From Minisyncoccota bacterium (lineage in GTDB: Bacteria > Patescibacteriota > Minisyncoccia > Phycocordibacterales > UBA2100): a stretch of 27,407 nt of DNA. Positions 1-8,388 of the stretch are shown here, one piece after another; within the stretch, counting starts at the first letter, position 1; each line of letters starts with the position of its first letter. Location: positions 1 through 27,407 of the forward strand of contig JAGOTU010000004.1 in NCBI GenBank assembly GCA_018061585.1, written 5' to 3'. A program made the position numbers and the translations under genes. The notes under the pieces were generated by a model. That model made no database searches and was not told where the DNA came from. It was given only the letters and a program-made list of their open reading frames with translations.

Positions 1-865
1 CGTTATACGCGCCACCGCGCGCAAATGCGGTGTCACCGAACGTCTGTGTCACACGTACCTGGTCCATGGGCCATCGCAAGACTCCTTTTCCGGCCGGGGT
101 GATCTGGTCCGGGTTGATCGTGTAATTTAGCTTTGCCTGGAGGTCCTGGAGCGACGCCTCGAATGCCTTTTCCTGCGCGCGTTTCTTTGCGATAAGTGCC
201 TGATACGCGGACTCTTGATTCTTGGTCTCTGACAGAAGTTCCGCCTGGGCGCGACGAGTTGCGTCAAGTGACCCTTGCTGCGTCGTCAGTGTACGCTTTT
301 GACCGTCGAGCTCTTTCTTTTTGTCTTCCGCCGTAGCCTTGGAATTACTCAAAAGCTGTTTTTCGGAAGAAAGGATCTTTATGTCATTTTGTACCGCTTC
401 TTCCAGAGTCGCGTGCGCGTCCACATTCTGCCACGTATCTGTTAGTGATTCGCCGGAAAGCACCACGAGCGAAAGAGGTGCATCTTCCGCCTGCGAAAGG
501 CGGCGGATCGATTCCGCGAGCCCGGCTCGGTTCACGTCGATAGAACCTTCCTTTGTCTCAATGCCGGCAGCCAACTGCTGGATCTGAAGTTGTGTCGTAT
601 TGATCTGTCGCTCTGTAACGCTGATCTGCGAGGTCAGCTTCTTACGCTGAAGATCCAGTTGCGCGACCTTGTTCACCAGTGTGTTCTTTTGCTTTGTCGT
701 ATTACTGAGCTCTTTGGTGTACTGCGCGATCTCCTTGTTGAGCGCATCGATCTGTGAGTTCTGTTCGTCGATCTGTGCCTGCAGTTCGCTTGCGGTCTGA
801 GCGAATGCCGCGAACGGTAAGAGACTCGCGATCGCGATGATGGCTACCGTACGGCGCAACATCAT
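1..865 (-). CDS. Murein hydrolase activator / M23 peptidase-like protein, C-terminus cut by window edge
   Basis: The minus frame from the ATG at 865 stays open to base 1, giving 288 residues without a stop. It begins with a signal peptide (MMLRRTVAIIAIASLLPFAA, cleavage likely after AFAQ). A long Gln/Lys/Glu-rich coiled coil follows, roughly residues 25-240. The last visible part (GVLRWPMDQVRVTQTFGDTAF) is the typical entry into an M23/LytM metallopeptidase domain, as in EnvC-like proteins. The catalytic zinc ligands lie beyond the window. It should act outside the membrane on peptidoglycan or as an amidase activator. The start overlaps the gltX stop as ATGA, so it is translationally coupled to the last gene of a wall-synthesis operon, which fits a role in cell separation. 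Catalytic competence cannot be judged here. Confidence 0.85.
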   Translation of the reverse strand, partial: MMLRRTVAIIAIASLLPFAAFAQTASELQAQIDEQNSQIDALNKEIAQYTKELSNTTKQKNTLVNKVAQLDLQRKKLTSQISVTERQINTTQLQIQQLAAGIETKEGSIDVNRAGLAESIRRLSQAEDAPLSLVVLSGESLTDTWQNVDAHATLEEAVQNDIKILSSEKQLLSNSKATAEDKKKELDGQKRTLTTQQGSLDATRRAQAELLSETKNQESAYQALIAKKRAQEKAFEASLQDLQAKLNYTINPDQITPAGKGVLRWPMDQVRVTQTFGDTAFARGGAYN

Positions 866-2211
866 GCCAGTTTTGAGCGAGCGCTCTCTATGCGTTTAAG
901 AGTCACGGACTTACCGACGATCGAGGCGATAGAGAACGGATCAGGGGATTTGGAGCGTCCGGAAAGACTGTATCTGAGCGGCCAGAGCACTGACCCTCGT
1001 CCTTCGGCGGTCGCGTAATCCCACAACATCTCCTTGAGACGTTCCGGCGATGCAAAACTTTCTTCGTCTGTTGTATGAAGCACTTCATATACATGACTCA
1101 GGTGCTTTAGAGTCACAGCCTTGTCGTCGCCTTTTTGCGGTATCAGTTCTGCCGATGGTTCCGGATCGACAAAGAAGTAGTCATATTCCCCTTCAGTCAC
1201 CTGTTCAGAAATATCCGACCACACACTAATGCGCTCTTTGATGATAGGGAGGAGCTTCTCCCCCATCGATTCGTCCCAGCGTAATCCCTTTGCCTCAAGC
1301 GCCGCTTTCAGTGTATTGAAGACTCCTGCCCGAAAATCGCCGTCACTGAGCCGCAGCAGATACTCGCGGTTGTACCAGCGCAGCTTTTCCATATCAAATA
1401 CGGCGCCGCTTTTGTGTAGATCCTTGATGTCGAACTCGGCGATCATTTCGTCCAGCGACATGATCTCGCGTTCGCTCGGCGGGGTCCATCCCAGGTGCGC
1501 GATGTAATTCAAGAGCGCCTCCGGTAGGAAGCCCTTTTCGCGGTAGCTCTTGACCGCCACATCACCGGTTCGCTTCGACAGCTTGGATTTGTCGGCACCG
1601 AGGTGGAGCGGATAGTGGGCGTAGAACGGGCGGGAAAATCCAAGCGCTTCCTGGATGAGGATCTGACGGGGCGTGTTCGAAATATGATCCTCTCCACGAA
1701 TAACGTGTGTGATGCCCATGTCATGATCATCCATTACCACAGCAAAGTGATACAGAGGATCCGTCGTTGAGCGTGCAATGACAAAATCCTTGAGTTCGGT
1801 CGTGTCGAATGTGATATCGCCGCGGATCATATCGGTGAACGTGATCACTGTGCCCGGATTTCGCAGACGCACGACATTCACCAGGACGTTCGGATCGTTC
1901 TTGCTTGGCTCTGCCGAAACATACGCCTTATCCTCACCAATAAGGCGTGCGAGCGCCGCGGTGTGGTAGCTCAGGCGTTCAGATTGACGCTCAAACACGT
2001 CCCAATGGACTCCGAGCCACGTGAGTTGCTCCTTGATATCTTCCTCGAATTCCACTTTTGAGCGCTCGCGGTCAGTGTCTTCGCTACGAAATACGATCAT
2101 TCCACCGTTTTTCTTGGCGAACATGTAATTGAGCACGGCCATGCGCGCCGTTCCCACGTGACAAAAGCCTGTCGGGCTTGGCGGAAATCGAACTTTAATG
2201 GGTTCACTCAT
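862..2211 (-). CDS. gltX: Glutamyl-tRNA synthetase
   Basis: Class I aminoacyl-tRNA synthetase of 449 residues, close to the usual 460-490, that charges glutamate onto tRNA in the cytosol. The N-terminus carries the family signature FPPSPTGFCHVGTAR, where HVGT takes the place of HIGH. The second ATP-binding motif is KLSKRTG near residue 212. The C-terminus ends in the usual anticodon-binding helix region (SPDPFSIASIVGKSVTLKRIE). The start overlaps the murG stop by four bases (ATGA) and the stop overlaps the M23 gene in the same way. No Shine-Dalgarno motif precedes it, so coupling is the likely way of initiation. It may be non-discriminating, misacylating tRNA-Gln for GatCAB; that is inference only, since no GlnRS or Gat gene lies in the window. 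Confidence 0.96.
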   Translation of the reverse strand: MSEPIKVRFPPSPTGFCHVGTARMAVLNYMFAKKNGGMIVFRSEDTDRERSKVEFEEDIKEQLTWLGVHWDVFERQSERLSYHTAALARLIGEDKAYVSAEPSKNDPNVLVNVVRLRNPGTVITFTDMIRGDITFDTTELKDFVIARSTTDPLYHFAVVMDDHDMGITHVIRGEDHISNTPRQILIQEALGFSRPFYAHYPLHLGADKSKLSKRTGDVAVKSYREKGFLPEALLNYIAHLGWTPPSEREIMSLDEMIAEFDIKDLHKSGAVFDMEKLRWYNREYLLRLSDGDFRAGVFNTLKAALEAKGLRWDESMGEKLLPIIKERISVWSDISEQVTEGEYDYFFVDPEPSAELIPQKGDDKAVTLKHLSHVYEVLHTTDEESFASPERLKEMLWDYATAEGRGSVLWPLRYSLSGRSKSPDPFSIASIVGKSVTLKRIESARSKLA

Positions 2212-3350
2212 ACCGTTTCATGTTCAAGTGCGGTCTCAAGAAGAATGTTTGCGATCTTCTTTGCGGCTTGCGGACGTGAATACTCTTTCGCCGCCTCAGC
2301 CATAAGAGCACGCTGGTCCGGGTTGTTCATAAGGCGGTCGATCTCCGACGTAAGCACATGCTGCGTGAGATTTCTCTGCTCGATCACAACGGCAGCGCCT
2401 GCGCGCGAATACGAAAAGGCGTTCTCTGTTTGATCGTGAGATACGTCCTCCGGAATGGGAATTATGATAGCGGGAATTCCCCAGGATGCGATCTCAAATA
2501 TAGTGCCGCTACCCGCTCGCGTAATGACCACGGCAGAGATCCCTGCCGCCATACGCATTGCGAGCGTATTCAAGAGACCGAATGTTCGGTAACGCTGCGC
2601 ATTCGCCGAATCCTTGAGGATCAATTTTGAAATTCCGTCGACCTCCTTGGCATTCGCCGTGCCTGCCTGATGAATGACGTTGTATCTTGTTACAAGGTCC
2701 TTTACGGAATCCAATACAACGTTGTTGATCGCCTGCGCACCCTGGGATCCGCCCATCACGAATATCGCAGGGACACTCGGATCAAGATGCAGGAACTCGT
2801 AACCTCCTTCCTTTGCCGGCTGCTCGATCTCCAGACGGATCGGATGTCCGACGCGAGCGATCTTGTGACGTACATTCTCCGGAAAGTGCGTTGCCGCCTC
2901 AGGATGTGCGGTGCCGATCCACCTGGCGAACTTTGCAGACCAAAGCGTTACGCGCCCGGGTGTGGCATCAGCGTCATACACGACGACCGGGATGTTCAGG
3001 ATTCGTGCTGCGTATAGTGTGGGAAATGCAGCATAGCCGCCGGTCGAGAAGATCACGTCGGGATACAGGTCGTAGAGTAGAAATATCGACTTAATGATCC
3101 CAAAAAAGGTACTGACAAAACCGAACACATTCATAATGCTTCCATATCGGCGCATCTTTCCGGCCGGTGAAGGCACGTGAATGATGTCGCGCTCCAAGAG
3201 CGCGGTCGCATCGAATGGCGCCGGGCCAAGGTAATAGAGTTCCGGTTCGAGCAGTGTGCGCTCTTTGCAGATCTCCTCAATTCCTTGGGAAATCGCTATC
3301 AGCGGGTAAAAGTGCCCGCCGGTTCCCCCGCCGACCAAAACAATGCGCAT
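2208..3350 (-). CDS. murG: UDP-GlcNAc:undecaprenyl-PP-MurNAc-pentapeptide GlcNAc transferase
   Basis: A 380-residue GT28 glycosyltransferase that converts lipid I to lipid II on the inner face of the membrane. The N-terminal glycine-rich loop MRIVLVGGGTGGHFYPL and the second loop VMGGSQGAQAIN are clear. The C-terminal donor-binding half contains ITRAGSGTIFEIASWGIPAIIIPIP, matching the MurG UDP-GlcNAc site. The start is the ATG at 3350. A -10-like TAAAAT preceded by TGG lies 9 nt upstream, so the gene may have its own nearly leaderless transcript besides readthrough from ftsW, whose stop is 62 nt away. It is coupled downstream to gltX. The order mraY-ftsW-murG is a remnant of the dcw cluster; murC, D, E and F are not present here. 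Confidence 0.97.
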   Translation of the reverse strand: MRIVLVGGGTGGHFYPLIAISQGIEEICKERTLLEPELYYLGPAPFDATALLERDIIHVPSPAGKMRRYGSIMNVFGFVSTFFGIIKSIFLLYDLYPDVIFSTGGYAAFPTLYAARILNIPVVVYDADATPGRVTLWSAKFARWIGTAHPEAATHFPENVRHKIARVGHPIRLEIEQPAKEGGYEFLHLDPSVPAIFVMGGSQGAQAINNVVLDSVKDLVTRYNVIHQAGTANAKEVDGISKLILKDSANAQRYRTFGLLNTLAMRMAAGISAVVITRAGSGTIFEIASWGIPAIIIPIPEDVSHDQTENAFSYSRAGAAVVIEQRNLTQHVLTSEIDRLMNNPDQRALMAEAAKEYSRPQAAKKIANILLETALEHETV

Positions 3351-3359
3351 ATTGGCACG

Positions 3360-3368
3360 ATTTTACCA
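3360..3368 (-). promoter_or_regulatory. Extended -10 promoter element of murG
   Basis: Read on the minus strand this is TGGTAAAAT, an extended -10 (TGn plus hexamer at 3360-3365). The hexamer ends 9 nt before the murG ATG, so transcription would begin within a few bases of the start codon. No good -35 box is visible at 16-18 nt. The match is one of a recurring set in this window. Confidence 0.45.
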
Positions 3369-3412
3369 CGTTTTACGGCCATTTGAGCCCGAAAACACGG
3401 GTATCTGACTCT

Positions 3413-4525
3413 TTAGACGACCGCTCGTCCCCGGTGACGGGACACGGCAAGGAGAATTCCGGCACTTGCGAGCGACACCAGCATTGCCGACCCTCCCTGG
3501 CTAATGAATGTAAGCGGAACACCGGTCAATGGCGCCATGCCCAGCATGGATGCGATATTTATAAATGCCTCCGCCGAAAGATAGGTCACGAGTCCGATAC
3601 CCAGATACGCAGTGAACGGGTCCGTCGCTTTGGCTGAAACAATAAGACCGCGGAGCGCGAATGATACGAAGAGAACAACAATTACGACGGAGCCTATGAA
3701 TCCGAGTTCCTCTGCGGCAACGGCGAATATTGAGTCTCCCATCGGCTCCGGTAAATACGTAAATTTCTGAATACCCTGCCCAAAACCCCGGCCACGGAAC
3801 CCACCGGAACCGACTGCGATCAAAGACTGCTTGATCTGGTAGGCCTCGTCGTGTTGACCCTTTGCCGGATAAAAGAATGTCATGACACGGTCACGCACAT
3901 AGGGTCGGGCGATCGCAAGGACGGAAAGTGCCATGAATCCGATCACGATCACGATCGCTATGTCACGCCACGATGCCCCCGCGGCTACATAGATGCCAAA
4001 TGCACCGATAACAATGATGCCGAGTGTACCCATATCCGGTTGTAGCAAGAGTAAAACCACGGGGGCTGCGATGATCGCCAAGAAACCTCCGAGACCGTAC
4101 TGCATCGTCGATACTTTGAATCTGATACCGGCAAAGTATGCGGCCGCTAGTATCACGGTCCCAACCTTCAAGAGCTCAGACGGCTGGAACGAAGTACCGA
4201 ATACAATGATCCACCGCTTTCCACCGCCGTGCTCAGTGCCGAGTCCGGGGATAAAAACCAGCATTGTTGCTAGGAGTGCCAGACCGTAGATGTACGGCGC
4301 GTAGCGTCTCCATAGACGCACATCGATAACAGTGCAAATAACAAGCGCTATCAGACCAAGTCCGACGCCGAGCGCCAGATGGTTGAACACGACCGACGAA
4401 GTGTGTGTGGCACCGCGTGCCAGAAGTCCGAACGCAGCGGACGCGAAGATCAAGCAGCCACCAAAGATAAGAGCCGCAAGAATGATGATCAAGGGGCGAT
4501 CAATACGAGAGGAGCTGCGCGACAT
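3413..4525 (-). CDS. ftsW: SEDS-family lipid II polymerase / flippase FtsW (or RodA)
   Basis: A 370-residue polytopic membrane protein with about ten hydrophobic segments, typical of SEDS proteins. Family hallmarks include the extracytoplasmic stretch GGGKRWI near the middle of the N-terminal half, LLLLQPDMGT, the region QIKQSLIAVGSGGFRGRGFG, and the C-terminal block GVPLTFISQGGSAMLV. It polymerises lipid II into glycan strands with a partner PBP and sits between mraY and murG, which favours FtsW over RodA. The mraY stop is 30 nt upstream. The start is the ATG at 4525, with a perfect TATAAT 8 nt before it and no Shine-Dalgarno motif. The C-terminus is short and basic (SRHRGRAVV). Confidence 0.94.
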   Translation of the reverse strand: MSRSSSRIDRPLIIILAALIFGGCLIFASAAFGLLARGATHTSSVVFNHLALGVGLGLIALVICTVIDVRLWRRYAPYIYGLALLATMLVFIPGLGTEHGGGKRWIIVFGTSFQPSELLKVGTVILAAAYFAGIRFKVSTMQYGLGGFLAIIAAPVVLLLLQPDMGTLGIIVIGAFGIYVAAGASWRDIAIVIVIGFMALSVLAIARPYVRDRVMTFFYPAKGQHDEAYQIKQSLIAVGSGGFRGRGFGQGIQKFTYLPEPMGDSIFAVAAEELGFIGSVVIVVLFVSFALRGLIVSAKATDPFTAYLGIGLVTYLSAEAFINIASMLGMAPLTGVPLTFISQGGSAMLVSLASAGILLAVSRHRGRAVV

Positions 4526-4533
4526 GGGCAGTA

Positions 4534-4539
4534 ATTATA
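4534..4539 (-). promoter_or_regulatory. -10 box (TATAAT) of ftsW
   Basis: A consensus TATAAT on the minus strand lies in the 30-nt gap between mraY and ftsW, 8 nt before the ftsW ATG. Initiation from it would give a transcript starting at or next to the start codon. No clear -35 was found. Confidence 0.5.
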
Positions 4540-4555
4540 CCCCGTGCTTTCGCGG

Positions 4556-5635
4556 CTATACGACCGATATCGAAGCAAGCGCGATGATCACACCCGCTAC
4601 AGCGAATACGACAGAGAGGACCCAGTAACGCATGACGACCTTATACCCGGGCCAGCCGATCGCTTCGAAATGGTGATGCAGTGGTGCAACGCGGAACAGT
4701 TTACGACCGAAAAAACGTTTTGAAAGTACCTGCAGAATATCTGACATGACGGTCAGAACCAAAAGCATGCCGATTATCGGGAGAACGGATATGCCGACGC
4801 CTCCGCCGAGGCTGTCGGTCATGAATGCCAGAGTTCCTATCGTCAGCGTGAGCCCCATTGTGCCCGTGTCCGACATATAGAAACGTGCGGGAGGGATGTT
4901 GTACCACAAGAACGCCAAGAGACCGCCCATAATAGCCGCAGAAAATGCCGCCAGATTTATCTGGCTTTGTGCAAAGGCGATGATCGTGTAGGAAGCGAAT
5001 ATAGAAGCGAATACGCCACCGGAAAGTCCGTCGATGCCGTCGATAACCCCGGATGCGTAGAGAGCGAGTGACATGAGGATAAAGAACGGCACGATCATCC
5101 AACCGAGCGTCAGCGGTTCCGCGAACGGAATATTGATGACCGAAATATCGAGCTTTGCCCAGAACCACCAGCCGATGAATGCAGACAGCAGTACGACGAC
5201 AACGAGCCGTGCTCGCAGCGGCAAACCCTCGCCTTCCGGTCGGATCACCAAAAGGTCATCGATGAGCCCGACGAGCGAGCCGATCACCAGGACCGCAAGC
5301 GGGATCCATGTCTGAGAGCGGCTCAGGAAGTCGAGTTTGAGAATGCCCGCGTCCGGTATCAATTGAGCCGCGAGTGAAATGCTTGCAGCTGTAAGAACGA
5401 CGCTTCCCCAAATGACGATGCCTCCCATACGCGGGGCGCGAACTTCGTGTTTTTCGTGCAGGCGGTTGAACTCTTCCGCCTTCGTTCCGTCGAGCGAGAG
5501 TTTACCGGGTTTCTTCTTCCACGCCTTGTATTCGTAGAGGTAGTGCGTGAGGACCGGTGTAAAAAGAATTCCGATCGAGAATGCCGCGGCTGCCGGCACA
5601 AGGATCCGGATCATGTCTGTGAGCGATGCATCCAT
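4556..5635 (-). CDS. mraY: Phospho-N-acetylmuramoyl-pentapeptide transferase
   Basis: A 359-residue integral membrane enzyme that transfers phospho-MurNAc-pentapeptide to undecaprenyl phosphate, forming lipid I. Visible signatures are the catalytic region GVIDGIDGLSGGVF near residue 197, the acidic loop YMSDTGTMGLT near 254, and the C-terminal cytoplasmic histidine loop VAPLHHHFEAIGW near 318. About ten transmembrane segments are apparent. The length matches the family (about 360). An extra cytosolic loop early on (KKPGKLSLDGTKAEEFNRLHEKHEVRAPRMGG) includes the family's MGG motif. It starts 6 nt after the carboxypeptidase stop and has no Shine-Dalgarno motif, so it is probably cotranscribed. 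Confidence 0.97.
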   Translation of the reverse strand: MDASLTDMIRILVPAAAAFSIGILFTPVLTHYLYEYKAWKKKPGKLSLDGTKAEEFNRLHEKHEVRAPRMGGIVIWGSVVLTAASISLAAQLIPDAGILKLDFLSRSQTWIPLAVLVIGSLVGLIDDLLVIRPEGEGLPLRARLVVVVLLSAFIGWWFWAKLDISVINIPFAEPLTLGWMIVPFFILMSLALYASGVIDGIDGLSGGVFASIFASYTIIAFAQSQINLAAFSAAIMGGLLAFLWYNIPPARFYMSDTGTMGLTLTIGTLAFMTDSLGGGVGISVLPIIGMLLVLTVMSDILQVLSKRFFGRKLFRVAPLHHHFEAIGWPGYKVVMRYWVLSVVFAVAGVIIALASISVV

Positions 5636-5641
5636 ATAGTT

Positions 5642-6610
5642 TTATTGCATCACCGACGCGCGAGCGCGGCTCACAAGGATCTTCATGTCAGAAAAGCGAG
5701 CGGCCTCCGTTGACCCCATGACAACAGCCGCAACGGGATGTGCGAGCCCTACATCGAATACGATCGCCAGATTCCCGCCTGCGAGATCGGTATAGCCCGT
5801 CTTTCCCATGATGAGGCCCTGCAGCTGGCCGAGCAGCTCGTTCGTATTCGTGACCGATGTTGCTGTACCGTCAGTTGCGTACACGAGTGCACCATCATGC
5901 GTCGTGCCGGAAAAAGTGTCCGGATACACGGACGCAGCGTAGGCAAATATCTTTGCAACATCGTGCGCGCTTCCGTAGGCGCCGGATTGTGTAGTACTTT
6001 CGTCGAGTCCGCTCACATTCAGGAAATATGTATGAGAAAGGCCGAGTTCGGAAACAAGATTATTCATGCGCCAAAGCGTTGCCCCGCCCATAGGAGCCTG
6101 CGGATACTTTGCATTCACCGAGCGTTCCGCAACGGCTGCCAGCATCTCCGCACCGTCGTTCGATGATGCAATAAGCGTGTAGTCGATGAGATCCTGCAAT
6201 TTCAGAACTTCGCCCTGACGAAGCTGTTGCGCCTTACTGTTCCAGTTCGTGTCGAACGGAATTGTCACTCGAGCATCCTTGGACATTGATTCGGCTACGA
6301 CGACCGCGAGTGGGATCTTGGTCAGAGATGCGAGTGGCAACTGTGCGTCGGCGTTCTTTTCGTACAGCGTTTCGCCAGTCACAAGATCGATAACGACCGC
6401 AGATTTCGCGGCGATAGAAACTCCCTGAAACAGGTCGGCACGAACGACGGCGGCAGCCTGTTGCTCGACCGGTGGCTGCTGCATTGCATCCAAATAGCCA
6501 TAGACGATAAAGAATGCTGCAGCTGCAAGAAGGCAAAGCAGCGTCAAGCCGTACCTTGTCAGCGTGTGTGCGGAAGGCTCATTCCGGCTGGGCGTCTCCT
6601 GATTCGGCAT
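5642..6610 (-). CDS. D-alanyl-D-alanine carboxypeptidase (peptidase S11, penicillin-binding)
   Basis: A 322-residue protein with a cytoplasmic N-terminus, one membrane anchor at about residues 20-42 and an extracytoplasmic S11 domain. All three penicillin-binding motifs are present counting from the ATG: SLTK with nucleophile Ser95 and Lys98, SSN at 149-151, and KTG at 270-272. It would trim the terminal D-Ala of the stem peptide and limit cross-linking. There is no long C-terminal extension or obvious amphipathic anchor of the PBP5 type, so anchoring is N-terminal. The ATG at 6610 is chosen; an in-frame TTG at 6616 is possible. The start lies inside the scpB 3' end, a 32-bp overlap, so expression is probably coupled to scpB. 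Confidence 0.92.
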   Translation of the reverse strand: MPNQETPSRNEPSAHTLTRYGLTLLCLLAAAAFFIVYGYLDAMQQPPVEQQAAAVVRADLFQGVSIAAKSAVVIDLVTGETLYEKNADAQLPLASLTKIPLAVVVAESMSKDARVTIPFDTNWNSKAQQLRQGEVLKLQDLIDYTLIASSNDGAEMLAAVAERSVNAKYPQAPMGGATLWRMNNLVSELGLSHTYFLNVSGLDESTTQSGAYGSAHDVAKIFAYAASVYPDTFSGTTHDGALVYATDGTATSVTNTNELLGQLQGLIMGKTGYTDLAGGNLAIVFDVGLAHPVAAVVMGSTEAARFSDMKILVSRARASVMQ

Positions 6611-7163
6611 GTTCAAACGGACTTTTGTGTTGTGCCTCGAAAGCGGCTAATTCGTTCGTTATTTTAACATAATCCGGGAGGTTTGTCGCCTCGGTGACCC
6701 CCAGATATGCGATAAGTTCGGTGGTCGGCCGGTAGAGGTATTCGCGGGCGTCAGAGGGGTTCGGAATGCGCTCTAGGAGGCCCCTGGCAGCTAAATTTCG
6801 GATAGTGGACGAAGTATTAACCCCGCGTATGTAATCTATCTGTGAGCGTGTCGAAGGGCCCCTATAAAGGATGATGGCGATCACTTCAAGGCCCGCATCC
6901 CCTACTTCTTTTCCGATCTCGCGTTCAAATGCCTTTTCTATCGTTTCGGCGGCGGTCGGAGCGATCGTAAGTGCTACCTCGGTATCTGTCTTTACGACCG
7001 CAATACCGGAACCCTCACGCTTGGTCGCAAGCGCGGCAATACCCTGCATAAGCTCTTCGTCGGTACAGCCAAGGAGCTGTGTCAGTTTTTTGTATGCAAG
7101 CGAACCACCCTCGGTAAAGAGGAGGGCTTCGATCCGGTCAGCGAGTGAAATCGTGTCGGTCAT
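6579..7163 (-). CDS. scpB: Segregation and condensation protein B
   Basis: A 194-residue ScpB homologue made of two winged-helix domains. It binds ScpA (kleisin) and SMC to form the bacterial condensin that organises the nucleoid. The conserved core GLEVIAIILYRGPSTRSQIDYIRGV, followed by SSTIRNLAARGLLERI, is diagnostic. The ATG at 7163 is preferred because family homology starts around TDTISLADRIEALLF. An upstream ATG at 7184 would add seven residues encoded inside an inverted repeat. The last residues overlap the carboxypeptidase gene. Unlike most scpA-scpB pairs, which abut or overlap, this one is separated by about 137 nt holding a long inverted repeat, one arm of which covers the start codon and a GAGGGG sequence just before it. 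Confidence 0.93.
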   Translation of the reverse strand: MTDTISLADRIEALLFTEGGSLAYKKLTQLLGCTDEELMQGIAALATKREGSGIAVVKTDTEVALTIAPTAAETIEKAFEREIGKEVGDAGLEVIAIILYRGPSTRSQIDYIRGVNTSSTIRNLAARGLLERIPNPSDAREYLYRPTTELIAYLGVTEATNLPDYVKITNELAAFEAQHKSPFEHAESGDAQPE

Positions 7164-7293
7164 ACCCCTCACACGAAACGGCATCGTCTCTGCATGCCGC
7201 CTGAAATTGATAATGAGATTGAAAGAGTCATAAATATGATATTCATAGTGAGTTTAGTCGACGCATGCAATGCCGTTTCGTGTGCAGGGGCAT
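7161..7293. repeat. Long imperfect inverted repeat between scpA and scpB
   Basis: Left arm 7161-7197 and right arm 7263-7293 are inverted copies around a 65-nt core. The 15-base block CACACGAAACGGCAT (7170-7184) has a perfect reverse complement at 7270-7284. Outside it CCCCT pairs with AGGGG around a one-base bulge. Inside it TGCATGC (7191-7197) pairs with 7263-7269 after a six-base insertion in the left arm. The core (7201-7260) is 72 percent A+T, counted by eye. In the scpA-scpB mRNA this could fold into a long hairpin whose distal strand contains the scpB start. It resembles neither an intrinsic terminator (no U-run) nor a known riboswitch. It may be a MITE-like element or a translational control structure. 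Confidence 0.8.
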
Positions 7294-7300
7294 ATTCGTA

Positions 7301-8029
7301 TTATACGCCGTAGCGCGGCGCTCCGCCGAGATCTTCGGATTCGATCATTATGTCGCCGAAGAGCCGCTCCTGAGTCACGGAAGCATTGCCGTGTCGGACG
7401 AGCTCCAACATCGCTAGAAAATATACAACGACCTCGTGACGATCTTTTTCCTTCGTGAGTTCCGAGAACCTCGCTCGAAATGCGCCGGTGAGGCGCTTCT
7501 TCATGCTTATGATCACGTCCTCAAGTGCAAGAACCGGTGCGACAGCTGCTTCTGTCAGAGACTCGATCTTGGGAAGCAGCGAAATGAGCCGCTGAAGAAC
7601 CCCGGCGGCCGCCTCTATCGATGTCTCGGCCGGGTTGAAGACAGGTGGACGTAGCGGCGCTCGCTTAACGAACCGGTACGGAGCGGTTCCCCATTGTTTA
7701 CGGAGCGCGCGCGCTGCTTTTCGTACGACGGCGTACCGGGCCAATCGTCGTTCGAGCTCATCGACTGATTCCCGCTCTTCCTCGGAAAGCGTAAGGGTTG
7801 GCAGAAGCGAACGCGATTTGATCAAAAGGAGCGTTGAAGCCACCAAAATGAATTGCGCGGTCTCCCCAAGCGGCATTTCCGGTAGCTTTTCGATATATGC
7901 AAGATACGCATCCGTCACATCGGCGAGCGTGATCTCCGAGATGGATAGCTTGCGTGCCTCGATCAGATCTAACAGCGCCTCCAGTGGGCCCTGAAATGAT
8001 TCCGTTTCCAGACTGAATTTTTCATTCAT
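7301..8029 (-). CDS. scpA: Segregation and condensation protein A (kleisin)
   Basis: A 242-residue ScpA that bridges SMC heads and binds ScpB. The N-terminal SMC-neck-binding helix region is recognisable (FQGPLEALLDLIEARKLSI, then DVTDAYLAYIEKL). The central hydrophobic helix FILVASTLLLIKSRSLLPTL is typical of the family. The C-terminal winged helix is about residues 180-235, with the conserved VVVYFLAMLELVRHG. Length matches the usual 240-260. The start is the ATG at 8029, only three bases after the HIT-protein stop codon, so the two are cotranscribed. The stop (TAA at 7301) is followed immediately by the inverted repeat. A TATAAT string overlaps the stop but lacks a -35, so I do not call a promoter. 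Confidence 0.92.
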   Translation of the reverse strand: MNEKFSLETESFQGPLEALLDLIEARKLSISEITLADVTDAYLAYIEKLPEMPLGETAQFILVASTLLLIKSRSLLPTLTLSEEERESVDELERRLARYAVVRKAARALRKQWGTAPYRFVKRAPLRPPVFNPAETSIEAAAGVLQRLISLLPKIESLTEAAVAPVLALEDVIISMKKRLTGAFRARFSELTKEKDRHEVVVYFLAMLELVRHGNASVTQERLFGDIMIESEDLGGAPRYGV

Positions 8030-8032
8030 AGA

Positions 8033-8383
8033 TCAGTCTTTTGAAACAATGGCGTGAAGGTGAAAATGTGCAGGCACGGACTGGCGATGCGGCGTCGCTT
8101 CGAGCAAGAACTCGTAATTGTCGTCTATATACGACGCTTTCAATGCGGCGAGTTCTTGCCACTCCTCGTTCGTCACCCCTGCCTGGTCCGTGTGGCGTAA
8201 CGGAATGATCATCTCGTGCCTTTTAGCGATCTTGTCGTATGGGTATTTGTTCGGAACGACCTTCCAATATTGGAATGTCTGCATCGCTTCCAACGGGCAG
8301 AGAATACAGCCCTCATTCAACATTCCGGCCTCGATGTCCTCTCGATACTTTCGCGCCATCGATTCAGTTCGGAGGTCACCCAT
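8033..8383 (-). CDS. HIT-family (histidine triad) nucleotide-binding protein
   Basis: A 116-residue protein with the histidine-triad signature HFHLHAI at about residues 106-112 (H-x-H-x-H then two hydrophobics). Earlier family features are a CILC pair near residues 26-29, VVPNKYPYD near 42-50 and HEMIIPLRH near 56-64. HIT proteins hydrolyse or transfer nucleotidyl groups, for example on AMP-lysine, Ap4A or aminoacyl-AMP; the substrate cannot be assigned. It sits between aspS and scpA, 5 nt after aspS, and may scavenge aminoacyl-adenylates, which is a guess from its neighbours. An alternative ATG at 8359 would drop eight residues. Confidence 0.8.
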   Translation of the reverse strand: MGDLRTESMARKYREDIEAGMLNEGCILCPLEAMQTFQYWKVVPNKYPYDKIAKRHEMIIPLRHTDQAGVTNEEWQELAALKASYIDDNYEFLLEATPHRQSVPAHFHLHAIVSKD

Positions 8384-8388
8384 AGCGC

